Counted from the stretch's first letter, positions 11,346-22,085 are shown. The stretch: 64,000 bases of DNA from Lepidostoma basale (GCA_022606425.2 JAHDVF020000022.1:62001-126000); one strand, 5' to 3'. The notes: generated by a model from the sequence alone, not told the origin. Numbers and translations are program-made.

Positions 11346-12136
11346 ATTTTTATTATTTCAAGATTTGAAAATCTGTTTGTTTTTAATTCTCGTATGTAAA
11401 AAGAATAGTATAACGATATTCATCGATTTCGCATTCTTTCTATAAAACAAAAACTGATTTTTTGTAGTCATATTTTAAATTTTAATTAAAATTACTATCG
11501 GATCATTTTCTGATTTTCGTAATTTCGTATTCTCTCTCTAGCAGCAGATCTCGCGAGTGTACAAACAGCGATTTAAATATAAAAGATATGTTCGTCCACT
11601 GGGAGCGAGGACTCGAAGGAAGGACGGTTCGAGGACCGCCGTTGTCGGGGCAGGACGGGGGCGGGCGGCGGATCGGGTGGGGGCGGGGGCCCCGTCTCGG
11701 GCCTTGAGCGCGGTCAACGCTTCCCTCCTCCTTCCTCTACTCCTCACCCGCCCATCCGCCCCTCGGACCTGACCCAATACAATCTGGATGCTGGATACCG
11801 ACGTGACGCACATCTTGTGAATAATAATAAATAAGACCTGGAAAACTCAATGCATGGAATCACACACTCCTGAATCAGCTGAGATTGATTGTAAACTTTT
11901 AACGTTAGATCATTTATTAACTGTAAATCTTTTGTAAAATATGCTTAACAATTTTCTTTAAAATAGAAAATTAATTCGATTTTCCGATTTTGACTTTATT
12001 TTTCTTGACATATTTCAAACTTTTGCACCTTGGTCATCGGGAGAACGATATAAGCTATTTATGCGCAACACATAAAAGTACGAGTATATTCTTTTTCTGT
12101 ATTACTCACAAAATGTAAATATGTAGGTATGTTCAA
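11346..12136. other. Unique sequence with a GC-rich, G-run-bearing island
   Basis: 11570-11790 is strongly GC-rich between AT-rich flanks. It starts close to a TATAAAAG word (about 11577) and holds a cluster of G runs at 11647-11689. Open frames exist on both strands there, which GC richness alone explains. It could be promoter or UTR sequence, with no direct proof. Confidence 0.35.
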
Positions 12137-12385
12137 TATCAAATCAAATCTAATCAGTTTATTTCAGCAATAGACATTACAAAATTAAGGTTTCAGGCAT
12201 CTATTGAGAACTCTCAAAAATCAAGAGTATTTGTCTTCTGAACCTACTTTCACTAATATGAAAAACGTCGATCTCCAAGGAGACCGCGTTCAGCAGATTA
12301 ATTGCTCTTCCCACCGGTGACACCAGAGGCAGGTTGGTTCTGGCGGCCGGTAGGTAAATATCCTTATCAATCACTGAAGACACTC
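12137..12385 (-). mobile_element. CR1-A LINE, 3' end
   Basis: The plus strand begins with the tail complement TCAAATCAAATCTAATCAG. The minus strand encodes LPAARTNLPLVSPVGRAINL and then an EIDVFHISESRFRRQILLI-like end, the same C-terminus as 30652-31227. Only the last 60 codons or so and the 3' UTR remain. Confidence 0.85.
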
Positions 12386-14154
12386 ACATGTGTGATTAAT
12401 GCTATTATTCACAACGATCTAGTTGCTGAACAACAATCGCATCTCGGAGATTGTCAGAATAAAGTGAAAATGTATCATTTCGCTCTATTCGGCACGTTCA
12501 GAACAGTGCATTCCGTGTATTAAAATGTGTCTTTTCAGTATTAAAATATACGTATTTCATAAGTTCACGAAAAATCTGTTAACGTTAATCGCCACGCAGG
12601 TTTCTGGTTTATTTATAACTAAATGTTTGAAGTATACGATTTCAAATAAAGGAAAACGAGTGTTAGAAAAGCTTTACTATTTTGCCGGAAACGTTTTAAG
12701 ATTCCTTCTCGAAATAAGTTAATTAATCACTATAACTATTTTGAATAAGAATTTCACAGAAAACTTGTCACCCTAACTTTTATTATTTAACAAAAAAATC
12801 ATTCTTTCGCCCGAAGAAAGAATGCGGATATGTTTTATTTTTTCTACATTATTTATGTTTTTTTTTACTATACCTACATATTATAGTTTTTCTGTGATAA
12901 ACTAGCTTTAATATCATATATAAACCTCTATCGGTTGAAATAGATGTTTTGCATGTTTTAATCTATAAATATTAGCGACTTTCAATTGGAACGAATCCTT
13001 GAAATAATCAGACACATATACATTTTCATAATTATAACATTCCGTTCCGTATTCAATAAACCACCAAGTCTCGCATACTAAGCTTATGTATTTTTTTTTT
13101 GCTCTGCGGATTTATTCGCGTTGATTAAATCAGTTCATTCGTATTCAATTAAATTCTTCGAGAAACTTCATCATACTATTTTTACTCCTTCCTTATCACC
13201 ATTGCTAATTAATCTCAATGATCGATTGACTTGATCTTTAGTCAGTTAGAAACATGTTGCATTTTATGTTTTCTAATAAATTAATAAACTTAATCTCATA
13301 AATTGCGTAACGACATTATACTTCGTTTAAACTGTCCGGCCATTGTGTATTTAACGAGTTACAGTGAGTTTTTTTTTAACGTCAGCTCAAATAAATCAAG
13401 CCCAGTTATGGTTTAAACTTTAAAAGCTGAGAAGAATTTCCTGTCACGTATGATTGATATCGCGTATTTATATATAAAGAAGAATACTTAAATTCAACGA
13501 ATCCCGGAAAATTGAGAGTCCTCGCGGCACCGTCCGCTTCTTGCATAACGTGTCCACAGCACGCAGAGTCGCTACACAGAACAGAAAGCCCGAGCCCAGA
13601 GGTGTATATGATTGGCAGGTGATATCCTTGACTGGTGCGTGGCCTTCATCACCAGACTCGAACGCTGCGGCTGCGCAGGGTCGCCGAGTGGAAAAGCTGC
13701 CGTTTCTTCAAAGGATTTTTTCCACGTCGCAACTAATGAAGCGTACCTTATTTTAAACTGATCATTGATTACTTCTCAGGAGTGTGCATTATACATTTTA
13801 GTACTTGTTTAACTCATGCATGTACCTATTTGTAGGTGTGGGAATCAATATGACTTTCACATAGATCTTTTTACATTTACGTGATCGTGCCTACTTGGTA
13901 TAAGCTTCACGTCTTATTATGTTTTTCATGCGTACATTTATTTACTGTATGAACCTTAATGTACCTACATCGAACCGTCTGTATAACCGCATATTTTACA
14001 ATATTTCATAAATTTGTTTTCCATCGTTGTCTGAGGTTATCTATTTTTCACTTTAATTGTATTTAGTTTTATTAACATCAACTTTATGATCATCACACAT
14101 TGTAACGACACTTGGTTTTACAATTTTTTTCCTCATTTTTACTGCCGACCAGTG
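12386..14154. other. Unique AT-rich sequence, no gene called
   Basis: A 71-codon plus frame at 13541-13756 lies in slightly GC-richer sequence (13510-13740) but has no recognisable motif or splice support. Otherwise nothing seen. Confidence 0.4.
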
Positions 14155-14720
14155 TCGGCTCTATAATAATAATAATATGCCAACTTTTAAAGCGCCGTTT
14201 TTGTGATGTAATCACCTCAAGGGCGTATAGAAGAGCATGAAACTGTCTTAATAGACGTGTTTTAAATCGAATGTGAACGCTGCATCTGATTGATATTCGC
14301 GATCGGTTAGAAAGTATAATAGAACAAAATAATGTTTTAAATTGGGTATGAAATATGAAAAAGATGTGTATCCAGCTTAGATCTGAAATCTGTCGAATCA
14401 TTTATGCATCTGAGGTGTGAAGGAAGATTTTTCCAAGCTGATGGGCCGGCTACTGCAAACGCTCGATCCCCGAAATTTGTACTAGGGCAACGCTTTGGCT
14501 CAACTAATCTTCCTATTGCCGAGGAGTTCGCAGAGCGAAGTGTGGATTTCCTTGTATATAGGATGTCCGTTATACAGAGTTCGGATATATAATTTGGAGC
14601 CATTCCATGTAGCGCTTTGAAGACTGTCCAGCAGAGTTTATACAGGATTCTTTCTGGACTCTGAAGCCAGTGAAGTTCTTTGAGATGTACTCGTAGTATA
14701 ATTTGGGACTTTTTTGGAAT
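14155..14720 (-). mobile_element. CR1/L2-B LINE, 3' end
   Basis: The minus strand encodes MAPNYISELCITDILYTRKS, then the NFGDRAFAVAGPSAWKNLPS block and a KLDTHLFH end (about 14337-14603). This is followed by the 3' UTR CGCCCTTGAGGTGATTACAT and an AATAATAATA-type tail near 14165. The frame is interrupted near 14340. It is the second-best copy of this family in the window. Confidence 0.85.
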
Positions 14721-16792
14721 GCCTTTAATATTATACGTACTAATCGTTGGTACTAACCCTTCGTTTTTTACCCCAACTCTACTTCTATGTACGGCTAAAA
14801 TTGCATAAAATACTCGTACGTTGATTCATTGCTTGAAACAAAAAAATAACATTTTTTTTTTTTTTTATATATTTAATAATTAAATCTACTATTACATATT
14901 TTTTATCGAATATATTCTTCCAGAATAAAACCGCCTTTATTGTTTGCCCCAAATGACAAAGTATAATATTATATAATCATTCCATACCAATACAACAAAA
15001 TATATCTATGTGTACCTATGTAGGGGTTTTAAAGCAAAATAAATGAGCATTAAAAATAAACGTATGAAATTTGATTACATTGAATTTAATAAAACTTGAC
15101 AATACGTTTTTTTGTAAATAATTTTCTTATTCTGCAACAATCTTGGTATCATACAAAGGAAAACATTGCACGGCTTAGTGTAAGTTCCAAGTAAGTTGTG
15201 AGGAAAAGGGGACGGTGTAAATAATTTCGATCCTGAGTGTACGACCACGAGCCTCCCTCCACCCGGGGCTATCTTTACTTTACCTTGGTCCGGAATAGAA
15301 GTGACTTTGGTTGGGGTGAGCGGCCTCGGGTGGCCGACCGCTGGACGCGGTTATCCGTCCTGCGTCAAGAGGACCCCTTCTAAGAACCGACCCCAAATCC
15401 CAATGGTCAGTTCTTTGAAACAATAAAGACCGAATTTCGGTACCCGCCGTGTGAACTCACCGAAATGGCGCACACCAAACAAAAAAGTATTGAATGTTTT
15501 TATAGTCCTAAAAAAGCCAATTTTCGATCGCACAAGACTACATTATCTCATTGGACAATGTCCAAAATAGTTATGATAAACAGAACGCTGGTTTATCAGG
15601 AAGGGTTACTCACAGTGGTGAATTATTATCTTTTCTTGGGAAACACTGACCGACCTCATTACCGCACAAACGTATATTTATGTTGTTTAATTAATACAAA
15701 CGTGTAAATCGCGACTTACTGAAACCACAAAGACTGGTGTGTCTCGTGTAAAGTTTCACACTTTGTATTTGTATGCAAGCTAAAGCTTTCAAGGCTAACA
15801 AGCAATGAATGAATGATTGATGGACTAAACATCGAGAATATGAAAATGATTGTAATAAGGAAAACGAATTCGATAAGATAACGCTAGGAAACAGGCAGTT
15901 ATATTACAATATCTAGATCTAGGTGGATTATGTAAGACTTTTAACCTTTAAATTCATTATTACCACCCATGAAAACTCAATCACTTTCGTGTTACCAAGA
16001 AGTAGACCACGATTGAAGTGTAATATTAACGATCTAGTTTATCGAAGATGAATTTCGATATCTTTATCTGGCGTCCGTAATACACAAGTTCCCTTTCCTT
16101 GGTGTAACTAGCCTTTCACAAATTACGCGAAACCATGAACACTTACAATGGACTTTGGTTAACAGAGGTCACCAGAGTTTTCATAATTAAAAAAAGTGTC
16201 TTATAATTTCAATGACATCAACGCGATTTCCTCACAAATCGTTAATATTGAAACTGAGTGGATTTTAATAAGTTTTGAAAGGAACGACACTCTTAATTGC
16301 GCCTGATCGTTTGGTTGGTATATTAGTCGTGGTGGTCGTAAGTATAATGGTGTTATCCGACATGATTAGCATTGAAATGTTCAGGCAACCCCTCGGATCA
16401 GATCAGACCGGGTGTAGTGCCCGCGCCATGCCCATTGGCCGGCGACCGCGGCACGGTGCACCTTGATCCGCCGAGCTCGTGGGCAGCGTACCCAATTCGC
16501 GACGTTACGGAATATGTCCCACTTTCTAGAGTTACGCTAGCGCTTATTGTCTCACGCTGCTCGTACTTCTTACGTAATTCTGACTTTTTATGTGCATTCA
16601 CGAGCTTATTTCAATAGCTTTATTTCTCTTCGAAAATAAAAGCTCTCGGGGCAATATTAATCATGTTTTTTTTTTACCATTTTTTTATTTTTGATTGGGT
16701 CAAAACCCAAGAATAAGCGATTTGTTTTTTTCCGCTGACGTTAATAATTTGCATTAATCTGATCACTTACCCCCGAAACTACCCTAGATTAT
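14721..16792. other. Unique sequence with two GC-richer patches
   Basis: 15240-15480 and 16380-16510 are GC-richer with CpG; the second includes CCATTGGCC. Frames of 60-80 codons exist but none stands out by codon use. No matched repeat. These may be regulatory sequence. Confidence 0.35.
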
Positions 16793-17158
16793 TTCACCTG
16801 CCACTGTGTAGAACCAATCTACCTAAGGTAATGCCCGTAGGCAGGGCAATAATCCTATTAAACCGTATCTATTCGGATGTGGACATTTTTCACGATAGTG
16901 AAGGTTCCCTTAGAAAGCATCTAGGTATCTCTTATGTATTAAATTGCTATTTACTTCTCTTCTTATTGAAAACAATGTTTATTTTTACTAAATTGTTCTC
17001 GAATATTTTTTTTGATTGCCTTCTGTTTGTTTTCTTATTATATTATTATTATTTTTTTTTTAATTGTTATTATTATTTTGTATATTGTAATTATAAACGA
17101 TTTGGAATTGATATCATTATGTTATGCTTATAATTTTTTGAATTGAATTGAATTGAAA
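16793..17158 (+). mobile_element. CR1-A LINE, 3' end
   Basis: Encodes an NLPKVMPVGRAIILLNRIYS-like segment and DVDIFHDSEGSLRKHL, then an AT-rich 3' UTR and the tail GAATTGAATTGAATTGAAA. The start is degenerate. It abuts an oppositely oriented copy of the same family, tail to tail. Confidence 0.8.
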
Positions 17159-17164
17159 CATTTT

Positions 17165-17580
17165 CATTCATTTAATTTAATTTATTTTTCATTTTATTTA
17201 TTTTAATAAAAATCACAAACATATAATTTCAGATCGTTTGCAATAACATTATAAGAGTTTATTAGAAAAGCATAAAAAAACATTAAGATTAAGAATTAGA
17301 AAGAATCATAACATTGATATTGCATCCCTGAGGCAACGCACACTATCACGAAATATGTCGACCTCCGAGGCGACCCGATTAAGCAATAAGATTGGCACAA
17401 CGATTGGCAGGTTGGTTCTGCAGCGCGGCAAATAAAACAATCTCTGCTGTCTTTGACGAAGGAAGGACAAATAGACCTACATCGCTCAGGACATCCGAGT
17501 TTTGTATACGGCCGCCAATCAGCTGAAAGAAGTGAACTCCCAAGTAGATATTCCTCCTTCTCTCCAATTATTGGTAGTTT
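17165..17580 (-). mobile_element. CR1-A LINE, 3' end, inverted partner
   Basis: The minus strand holds the RRNIYLGVHFFQLIGGRIQN segment (compare 36.6 kb: RRNIHSGFHFFQLNVGRIHN), then the LFAALQNQPANR equivalent with frameshifts. Together with the preceding copy it forms a tail-to-tail pair that could form a weak hairpin. Confidence 0.75.
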
Positions 17581-17625
17581 AGCATACTATTAGAAAGGCT
17601 AAATGTAGACACTCGGTTCACAAAT

Positions 17626-18100
17626 AACTAACTAACCATCACGCCGTTTCTCTGAAGGCGTAATCAGAGATGATGGATCGCCACACTGTTCTCTCCTGAC
17701 ATAACTCTCGGGGATCCTTTGCATTCATACACCTTGACACACACATGCTCGTCGATTTTTCCGGCTTTGAACATGGCCGCTTTTCGGTAATTGATTAATT
17801 TGGTCATGCCATGATTATCTTGGCCTTCCTCGACTTATTTTTCCGATCACACTACTTGTATATATCTTTTTAACCATTATTCTCTCATCCTTTCGTTCCA
17901 TATGTCCAAACCATCTTATTGAAAATTTCTTAATTTTATTTAGGATGCATTCATCTGCCTTACATTCCTTTCTTACTTCTTCGTTCGGTATTATATCGGA
18001 CATTCTTGTCAGCGATGTAATTTACGCTACTATCATCATTCTTCCCATACCTCCAAGCTTTACTTCCGTAAATATGTGTCAGCACTAGAACTCAACTTAA
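17626..18100 (-). mobile_element. RTE-A LINE, 3' fragment, diverged
   Basis: Starts with AACTAACTAACCATCACGCC. The minus strand gives KKFSIRWFGHMERKDERIMV and then KISRGRPR, up to the LTLMYGS-equivalent region. It is more diverged than the 37.5-kb and 53.0-kb copies and has several stops. Confidence 0.8.
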
Positions 18101-18224
18101 CTTGGCACAGAGATTGAAATTCGTGGAAATTAGAAAATAAATCTGTGTTTATGTTTTTTTTTGTAGTGGTGTTTTCTAAGCCGTTTTATTGTAGAATTTT
18201 TCATAAAGGGTATAAATAGTTCTT

Positions 18225-18530
18225 CTTCATCTTCTTCTTCATCGATTTCATAAGCGGCTGTATATGCGAGTCTGTCACCATCCATTCGGGCTACATGGTC
18301 CCTTCAGTATCTTCTTCTGGATCTACTCCACTGAACGATATACTCTATTTCGCGAGTTTTTCTTATGTCTGCGTTGCGGACACGATCTCGGAGAGTTTAT
18401 CCAGTAATTGATCTTAAGGCCTTCATCTCCGATGTTCTTAGTAGACCTTTGGTTCGCACAGTGTCGGTCCGCGTCTCTACAGCGTACGTCATGATAGGTC
18501 GCACGCATGTCTTATAAATTCTATTATAAT
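18225..18530 (-). mobile_element. RTE-C LINE, internal C-terminal fragment
   Basis: The minus-strand frames read TCVRPIMTYA, TKGLLRTSEMKALRSI, TLRDRVRNADIRK and RDHVARMDGDRLAY. This is the usual RTE-type thumb/C-terminal succession (TYA, EM..LR, RDRVRN, HV.RM). It ends in (GAAGAA)n on the minus strand. It differs from RTE-A. Confidence 0.75.
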
Positions 18531-18539
18531 TTTAGTTTT

Positions 18540-18655
18540 ATATAGTTTCGTCAACCTATGCTGTCAACATAGGTTGACGAAAGAGCTGTCGCGTAAAATA
18601 AAATACAACTGTGATACATAAAAGAAAGTTTTTTAATTTAACAGTTTCTAATTTT
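18540..18655 (+). mobile_element. H2 Penelope-like pseudo-LTR, uninterrupted copy
   Basis: A partial inverted copy, TTTCGTCAACCTATG (18546-18560), is followed by the forward element with CATAGGTTGACGAAA (18568-18582), GAGCTGTCGCG, TAAAATAAAATACAACTGTG and ATTTAACAGTTTC. The same run occurs at 44.2 kb, where a mariner interrupts it at TTTA/ATTTAACAG. The first hammerhead-like box is lost here, replaced by the inverted segment. Confidence 0.75.
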
Positions 18656-19315
18656 TTAAATAAACTTCTTCAATGTAATATGAAATTCAAAGTATTTATG
18701 CATTCTTTGAATTTCGTATCTTCATTCTTCAGTGGAACGAGACTCATTTTACTATAGCGTACGTTACGTAATGTGACATGGCATAAAAATGTAACACAAA
18801 GCATAATGAACTTTTTAACAGACTCTTTCCCCGCAATCAGTCAAAGGCGCAGATGGTGCCTTGAGTGGAATCAAGTCCATTGATAGCTCGTCACAACAAA
18901 AACGTGTGCAGAAGAGGTGGTTAACTGGCGAGCCGTATAGACGAAACAACGGACACCTTGAACTTGCTTTTGTTACAACACCTTCACTCGACATCCTGCC
19001 TCTTGCTCTTGGCAACATCATTATGCTGAATCACGGGATTGCCGGTTGTTATACCGCGTTATACCGCGCTTGCACTGTTGCCTCATTTATTCCATCGCTT
19101 GTTTTTGTGATGTAATTGGGTTCTAGAGAGCTTATGCTTAGCTGAGCGGCCGTCTACAAGATACATTTCGTTATCCGAAATTCGAATTAAAGCATTGAAA
19201 AATGTATCTAATTAACTAATTTATCCGAAGACTCTTCCAGAATCTATGCTATTTCACGTGAACTATGTCATATTTTCTTCTATGTTCGCCATACTTTGTG
19301 TTGTAGATGCTTTAG
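18656..19315. other. Unique sequence, nothing recognised
   Basis: Short frames on both strands between 18815 and 19115 without similarity that I recognise. A tandem TTATACCGCG doublet near 19055 is minor. Confidence 0.4.
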
Positions 19316-19740
19316 TTGAAATTTTGCATGTTAATAATAGAAATAATAACTTTGAGCAATCTCGAAATTTTAGATATTAATAAAGCAATTAAAAATAAAG
19401 AAAATATTTTTAATAATCAAATAAATTTAACGTCAATTCCAATCTTTGATTAATTTCCTTTGTTGTAAATAATTACCTGAACCCCAATAAAAACTTAAAA
19501 TTATTATTTTATATTTTAAATTGATTTTATATAATATTTATTATAACAAAAGCATAAACGTTCCAAAATAAATCTTTAAAACATCTGTCTGATCATGTGA
19601 ACAATTTTATTATATTTCAAATATGTATCTTTATAATATGTATCACTGAAGAAGGACTGGTTGTCCGAAACATGTCTATGTATTTTTTTTTTTTAATGTT
19701 AGTGTAGTATATACAAAGTATATAAAAAAAAGAGAAATAT
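19316..19740 (+). mobile_element. Penelope-like element 3' end: GIY-YIG C-terminal remnant plus H1 repeat
   Basis: One frame gives VEILHVNNRNNN, then after a frameshift LSNLEILDINKAIKN, NIFNNQINL and PIFD followed by TAA (19451-19453). The order ILH, LE-LEI-KA, NNQ is that of the C-terminal end of the GIY-YIG domain in Penelope-like elements (family knowledge). About 190 bp of AT-rich 3' sequence follow, then the hammerhead-like motif (19646-19676) and a TATGTATTTT tail. The remainder of the element is absent, so this is a 5'-truncated dead copy. The residue matches are few, hence moderate confidence. Confidence 0.6.
19646..19676 (+). ncRNA. Hammerhead-ribozyme-like motif, H1
   Basis: CTGAAGA (19646-19652), one extra A, stem GGAC/GTCC (19654-19657 with 19663-19666, 5-nt loop TGGTT), then GAAA-C-AT-G-TC, giving A-U and C-G pairs of a minimal stem III and a GUC cleavage triplet. 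Stem I is weak: a U-A pair next to the core and then a short wobble helix. The extra nucleotide between the CTGANGA box and stem II departs from the canonical core, so activity is uncertain. Confidence 0.4.
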
Positions 19741-19812
19741 GTCATATTTATTTGCTATTACCCAAATTACAATGTAAATCTGAATATCGAGTATTAAATA
19801 TAGACGATTTTT

Positions 19813-19889
19813 TATGAATGAAAACACTATTTTTTCCACTTTTGAGTTCATCTTTTAAAAGTGGAAAAAAACAATGTTTTAATTAATGT
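19813..19889. repeat. Short hairpin repeat (H5-like arms)
   Basis: Left arm words AATGAAAACA and TTTTTCCACTTTTGAG are mirrored by AAAAGTGGAAAAAAACAATG and TTTTAATTAA. The same arms flank the H5 element at 22868-23012; here the centre has been lost. Confidence 0.55.
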
Positions 19890-20096
19890 CGTCATTATGG
19901 AAATCCACACTGTTCACACCTTATGTTTATCAAAAATTATTGAATTTAGATCAAAACATCCATTTTTCTTAAATTTTACTAAATTTTACGGAAGTGACAA
20001 AAAGTTTCCCTTGCTATAATATAATACAAAATGGTTGGTTCTTATGATAATCAAATAATTTTACTGAAACCTCTTGATGGAAGTTCATTTGAAATA

Positions 20097-20236
20097 ATTA
20101 TTAAATAAAACGATGTTTTTTTAACTACTTCCACTTTTGTCTTTATTTCGAAAGCGATCGGTTTCGCCAGGCTCGCTGTCGAAATAAAGACAAAAGTGGA
20201 AGTAGTTAAAAAAAACATCGTTTTATTTAATTATTA
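20097..20236. repeat. H6 long palindrome
   Basis: Arms of about 55 bp, almost perfect (AACTACTTCCACTTTTGTC, CTTTATTTCGA and their complement), enclose a 27-bp centre. The minus strand of the centre reads GCGAGCCTGGCGAAACCG, a GCC-T-GGC stem followed by GAAAC, as in the other H repeats. The CTGANGA box is not intact. It sits immediately 5' of a CR1/L2-B copy. Confidence 0.75.
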
Positions 20237-20880
20237 TAGTTCGTTCTGATTGATGTTGTCAGATGCATCTCTGGCTGAAATGTCCAGAAAGGATACAATA
20301 CAAGCTCTGCTGGACGGTCTATAAGGCGTTGCATGGAATGGCACCAGCTTATATATCTGAACTCTGCATCAACGAGAACCTGAATGCTAGACAGTCTACA
20401 TTGCGATCAGCTAAGTCTTCTGCGATCGGTAGATTGACTGTGCCAAAACGCTGTCCAAGCAAAAACTTTGGCGACCGAGCCTTCGCGGTAGCCGGCCCTT
20501 CAGCCTGGAACAGTCTTCCAGCAGACCTTAAGTGCATTGAGAATCAATCAGAGTTTAGATCGAGACTCAAAACGCACCTTTTCAAATTATCATTTCTTGT
20601 CAGGTGCAGCCCTCATACTTAATATGTTTATATATATTTTTCATCATTATTATTATTATTATTATTATCTAGTTGATAAAACGGAGCATCTTCTACAGCG
20701 CTCTTGAGATGAGCAATTCATAAAAATGGCGCTTTATAAATTATCCAATTTATTATTATTATTATTATCTCTCATGACTAACGACATTGTCAATGCGCCC
20801 TTGAGGTGAGTTATCCACGAATAGGGCGCGATACAATTTAGCCCAATTATTATTATGATTGCTATTATCATTTGTTTGAT
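20237..20880 (+). mobile_element. CR1/L2-B LINE, C-terminus and 3' UTR
   Basis: The frame 20263-20622 (119 codons) is intact and encodes the C-terminal end of a CR1/L2-group polyprotein: RIQYKLCWTVYKALHGMAP, AYISELC, RSTLRSAKSSAIGR-like, NFGDRAFAVAGPSAWNSLPA and a RLKTHLFK end. Then follow the 3' UTR with CAGCGCTCTTGAGATGAGCA and AAAATGGCGCTTTATAAATT and a (TTATTA)n tail at about 20753-20768. A second, diverged 3' UTR (GCGCCCTTGAGGTGAG) at 20775-20875 belongs to the same family. The element is truncated 5' and lacks the RT catalytic part. Confidence 0.9.
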
Positions 20881-21231
20881 ATTTGATAGTCAGTTGATAA
20901 TGCACTAGCAAGGAAAACTATGCCGTTCCCATGAGATAAAAAAACAGACAGTATCGTTACCTAATTCTTTATTTTTATTCCATGTTATATTTCTGCAATC
21001 TATAATAGTTACAGTAGCATCGTATTTTAACAGTCAAATGATTTATCTATTTGTATACCTTTGATATTTAAAAATAATATTGTAATTTTTTTTTTATGTC
21101 TATGTGTATGCATTCAATCCAATGCAATACTAATTGCCAACACTTTATTGTACTTAATAATTTATAGTAATCCAATATGCAGTTAATAAATTTTTTGATA
21201 TCTTATTTTATAAATTTTCTTTTTTTTCCAG
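20881..21231. other. Intron-like AT-rich sequence
   Basis: No feature apart from the polypyrimidine run TTTTCTTTTTTTTCCAG at its right end, which reads as a 3' splice site for the exon that follows. Confidence 0.4.
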
Positions 21232-21313
21232 GTTTGTTGGCCATCATACCATTATGCCTCCGTAAAAACTCGTCAGTTTAGCGAGTTCTCTATCCCTGGT
21301 TGAATTAAAAGAG
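21232..21313 (+). other. Candidate spliced exon, non-coding (82 bp)
   Basis: Upstream is a textbook acceptor (pyrimidine tract and CAG at 21229-21231) and downstream a textbook donor, AAAGAG/GTATGT (21314 onward). All three plus frames contain a stop within the 82 bp, so if spliced it belongs to a 5' UTR or a long non-coding RNA. A short reading from an internal ATG ends after three codons. It is unique in the window and not part of any repeat family I see. Function cannot be stated. Confidence 0.45.
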
Positions 21314-21729
21314 GTATGTTTTATTATAAGAGCCTGTGAGAAGTAAATATGTAACCACATGACGTTTTCGTGACATCGTAAAAAAGGAGATATTTTACAG
21401 AATTATTCGTTAAGTAGACACACTAAGCCCCTTTTTCTACCGCTGGATTGAAGACAGTCAAATGGAACGTTGGCACTTATCAGCAGAAGGCATTCCTAAA
21501 AAAGTTTTACACCGAAATGAAAACTTTCGTTAAAAGTTATTTAATTTTGCAGCATTCATTCAAAGATTTTTCAATGCTTTAATTTGAAGTTAACAATTTC
21601 AAATATAAATTTACTTTCAAATTGTCACATTCATAAATGAAAAAGTTTTTCTTTTACTGCCATTTTGGATTCTACATTATTATGCCTTATACGCCTCGTG
21701 GATGGCAGTGTAGTGTGATAACTTCGATC
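21314..21729. other. Unique AT-rich sequence
   Basis: If the preceding exon is real this is intron. Nothing else seen. Confidence 0.4.
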
Positions 21730-22085
21730 AGCCCGCCTCTTAGTAATTGATTTATTTGGTCATGGCATATTTTACTCGACCGTCCTCGACTCTCTTTTCC
21801 ATTCACACTGCTTGAATACAATATTTTAACCACTCTCCTCTCGTCCATTCATTCCATATGTCCAAACCATCTAAGTAATCATTTTTTTAATTCTTCTTAG
21901 GATGCAATTATCAGCAATTATTTCGTCGTTTAGTATTCTATCATACTTCGTTTTCCCGCACATTCTTTTAAATGATTTTGATTCTTTTAATTTCTACGGT
22001 ATTTTTCCTGTTTTCATCCTACTTTTTCAAGCTCTGAGCTTCATTTCCATACATAAGGGTTGGCACTAGAACTCCATTATGTTCT
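21730..22085 (-). mobile_element. RTE-A LINE, internal 3' fragment, decayed
   Basis: The complement carries the R..WFGHMERMD region (TCCATATGTCCAAACCATCT on the plus strand) and the LMYG..A segment (CATAAGGGTTGGCACTAGAA). Tail and hairpin are missing. Highly diverged. Confidence 0.7.
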
